7,345 nt of DNA from Bacteroidales bacterium (GTDB lineage: Bacteria > Bacteroidota > Bacteroidia > Bacteroidales > GCA-2748055). Numbering within the stretch: position 1 is the stretch's first letter; every line of letters starts with the position of its first letter. Of this stretch, positions 6,282-7,345 are shown piece by piece. The stretch is taken from positions 1 to 7,345 of the forward strand of contig JAGLTY010000101.1 in assembly GCA_023135025.1 (NCBI GenBank). Reading direction: 5' to 3'. A model generated the notes under the pieces. It worked only from the letters and a program-made list of their open reading frames with translations. It was not told the DNA's origin and did no database searches. The translations under genes and the position numbers were made by a program.

Positions 6282-7345
6282 TCAGAGACCCCTGACTGCA
6301 CTCTTAAACTGCCGTCCCCGGTCCTCATAACTCTCAAACAGGTCAAAGCTGGCACAGGCAGGTGACAGAAGCACAGTCTCCCCATCCCTGGCCAGGTAAT
6401 AGGCAGCCTTAACCGCCTCCTCCATATTCCTGGACTCTACAATAGATTCCACTTTCCCACTGAATGCCTTGATTACGCGATCGTTGTCCTTGCCCAGACA
6501 GACAATGGCCTTCACCTTATTCTCCACCAGGTTAGAGAGCACGCTGTAATCATTGCCCTTGTCCACTCCCCCTACTATCCAGACGGTATTGGCTTTTACA
6601 CTCTCCAGGGCATACCATGCAGCGTTTACATTGGTGGCCTTTGAATCATTCACAAAGTTGATCCCGTGTACCTTCATTACTGTCTCCAGACGGTGTTCCA
6701 CTCCCTGGAAATCCATCAGAGCCTCGCGGATCACATCGTTGCGGATCTTCAGAACGTTCCCCGCTATTCCGGCGGCCATGCTGTTGTAAGTGTTGTGCCT
6801 TCCCTTCAGTGAGAGCTCCTGCACAGACATGTTGAAGTCCACATCTTCAAATTCGATGCGAAGTTCCTCCTCATTCTCCACCCAGGCCACATCATGATCC
6901 TTTTTCTGATAGGCAAACGGAAGCTGTTCTGCCCTGCTAACAATCTTTTCCAGCTCCTTGATGGTGATCTCATCGTCGGAACAGAAGACAAAGTACTCCT
7001 CCTCGGTCAGGTTCTGTGTGACCCGAAATTTAGAATCCACATAGTTCTGGAAATTGTAATCATACCTGTCGAGGTGATCGGGTGTGATATTGAGCAAAAT
7101 GGCAATGTCTGCCTTGAACTCGTACATCCCGTCGAGCTGAAAGCTGCTTAGCTCCAACACATAGTAATCATACGCTTCCGTGGCTACCTGGAATGCGAAG
7201 CTGCGTCCCACATTTCCTGCCATACCCACATTCAGGCCAGCCTTGCGCATCATATGATGGATCAGTGAGGTGGTGGTGGTTTTGCCGTTGCTGCCGGTAA
7301 TGCATATCTTTTTGGCATTGGTATAGCGCCCTGCAAATTCAATTT
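6282..7345 (-). CDS. murD: UDP-N-acetylmuramoylalanine--D-glutamate ligase MurD (partial, N-terminus beyond the right edge)
   Basis: MurD is the cytoplasmic Mur ligase that adds D-glutamate to UDP-MurNAc-L-Ala with ATP (EC 6.3.2.9). The frame stays open to the right edge, giving 353 visible residues; the ATG at 7253 is internal, since the P-loop lies upstream of it. In the visible fragment the motifs run GSNGKTTTT (17-25, codons about 7295-7269), LELSSFQL (63-70), NITPDHLDRY (85-94), Lys105, which is spaced like the carbamylated Lys198 of E. coli MurD, GRHN (181-184), HRLE (217-220), NDSKATN (232-238) and the C-terminal SPACASFD...YEDRG (327-343). GSNGKT plus NDSKATN and SPACASFD identify MurD rather than MurC, MurE or MurF. 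Roughly 90-100 residues, most of the UDP-binding domain, are missing when compared with the usual length near 440-450. The TGA stop is 12 bases before ftsW. Confidence 0.98.
   Translation of the reverse strand, partial: IEFAGRYTNAKKICITGSNGKTTTTSLIHHMMRKAGLNVGMAGNVGRSFAFQVATEAYDYYVLELSSFQLDGMYEFKADIAILLNITPDHLDRYDYNFQNYVDSKFRVTQNLTEEEYFVFCSDDEITIKELEKIVSRAEQLPFAYQKKDHDVAWVENEEELRIEFEDVDFNMSVQELSLKGRHNTYNSMAAGIAGNVLKIRNDVIREALMDFQGVEHRLETVMKVHGINFVNDSKATNVNAAWYALESVKANTVWIVGGVDKGNDYSVLSNLVENKVKAIVCLGKDNDRVIKAFSGKVESIVESRNMEEAVKAAYYLARDGETVLLSPACASFDLFESYEDRGRQFKSAVRGL

Noticed and set aside
6282..7253. Treating murD as a complete 323-residue gene starting at ATG 7253
   Set aside because: The same frame continues upstream to the window edge and includes the essential P-loop GSNGKTTTT, so the gene is cut by the window and not truncated.
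7269..7280. GGTGGTGGT-type triplet repeat near the right edge
   Set aside because: It is the complement of consecutive ACC threonine codons in the MurD P-loop, so it is explained by coding.
1..7345. Search for CRISPR, insertion sequence, tRNA, terminator or defence genes
   Set aside because: Almost every base is accounted for by seven conserved dcw genes, with gaps of at most 13 bases; no direct repeat array, transposase or cloverleaf was seen.

Overview
This window is part of a dcw (division and cell wall) gene cluster from a member of the Bacteroidota. The basis is the gene order murD-ftsW-murG-murC-ftsQ-ftsA-ftsZ, a FtsQ ending in the INLKY.NQV.CTK-type tail familiar from this phylum, the MurG motif PSPNVAEDHQT, start codons without Shine-Dalgarno sequences, and a base composition near 50% GC by eye. 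I would place it loosely near Bacteroidales/Marinilabiliales-type lineages, but the genus cannot be read from the sequence.

All seven genes lie on the minus strand, so transcription runs from the right edge to the left edge. From right to left: murD (6282-7345, N-terminus cut by the window edge), ftsW (5010-6269), murG (3902-5017), murC (2532-3905), ftsQ (1780-2535, start re-assigned from a possible GTG at 2550), ftsA (444-1775) and ftsZ (1-430, C-terminal part cut by the window edge). The largest gap between genes is 13 bases and three junctions overlap, so the whole window is probably one polycistronic transcript. There is no non-coding stretch above 300 bases. I see no tRNA, rRNA, CRISPR array, insertion sequence or convincing terminator.

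The genes form one pathway. MurD and MurC are cytoplasmic ATP-dependent ligases that build the UDP-MurNAc-peptide stem. MurG adds GlcNAc to lipid I to make lipid II. FtsW polymerises lipid II at the septum. FtsQ is the bitopic scaffold of the divisome, FtsA anchors FtsZ to the membrane, and FtsZ forms the ring. Compared with E. coli, no ddl or murB lies between murC and ftsQ.

I found no previously undescribed system; this is a conserved housekeeping region. The points worth a second look are modest: an acidic, Ala/Pro-rich cytoplasmic tail on FtsW, a Pro-to-Ser change in the FtsZ GAGxxPxxG-type loop, the chain of stop-start overlaps without Shine-Dalgarno sequences, the ftsQ start choice, the FtsA tail architecture, and a weak match to a Bacteroidota -7 element ahead of ftsZ.
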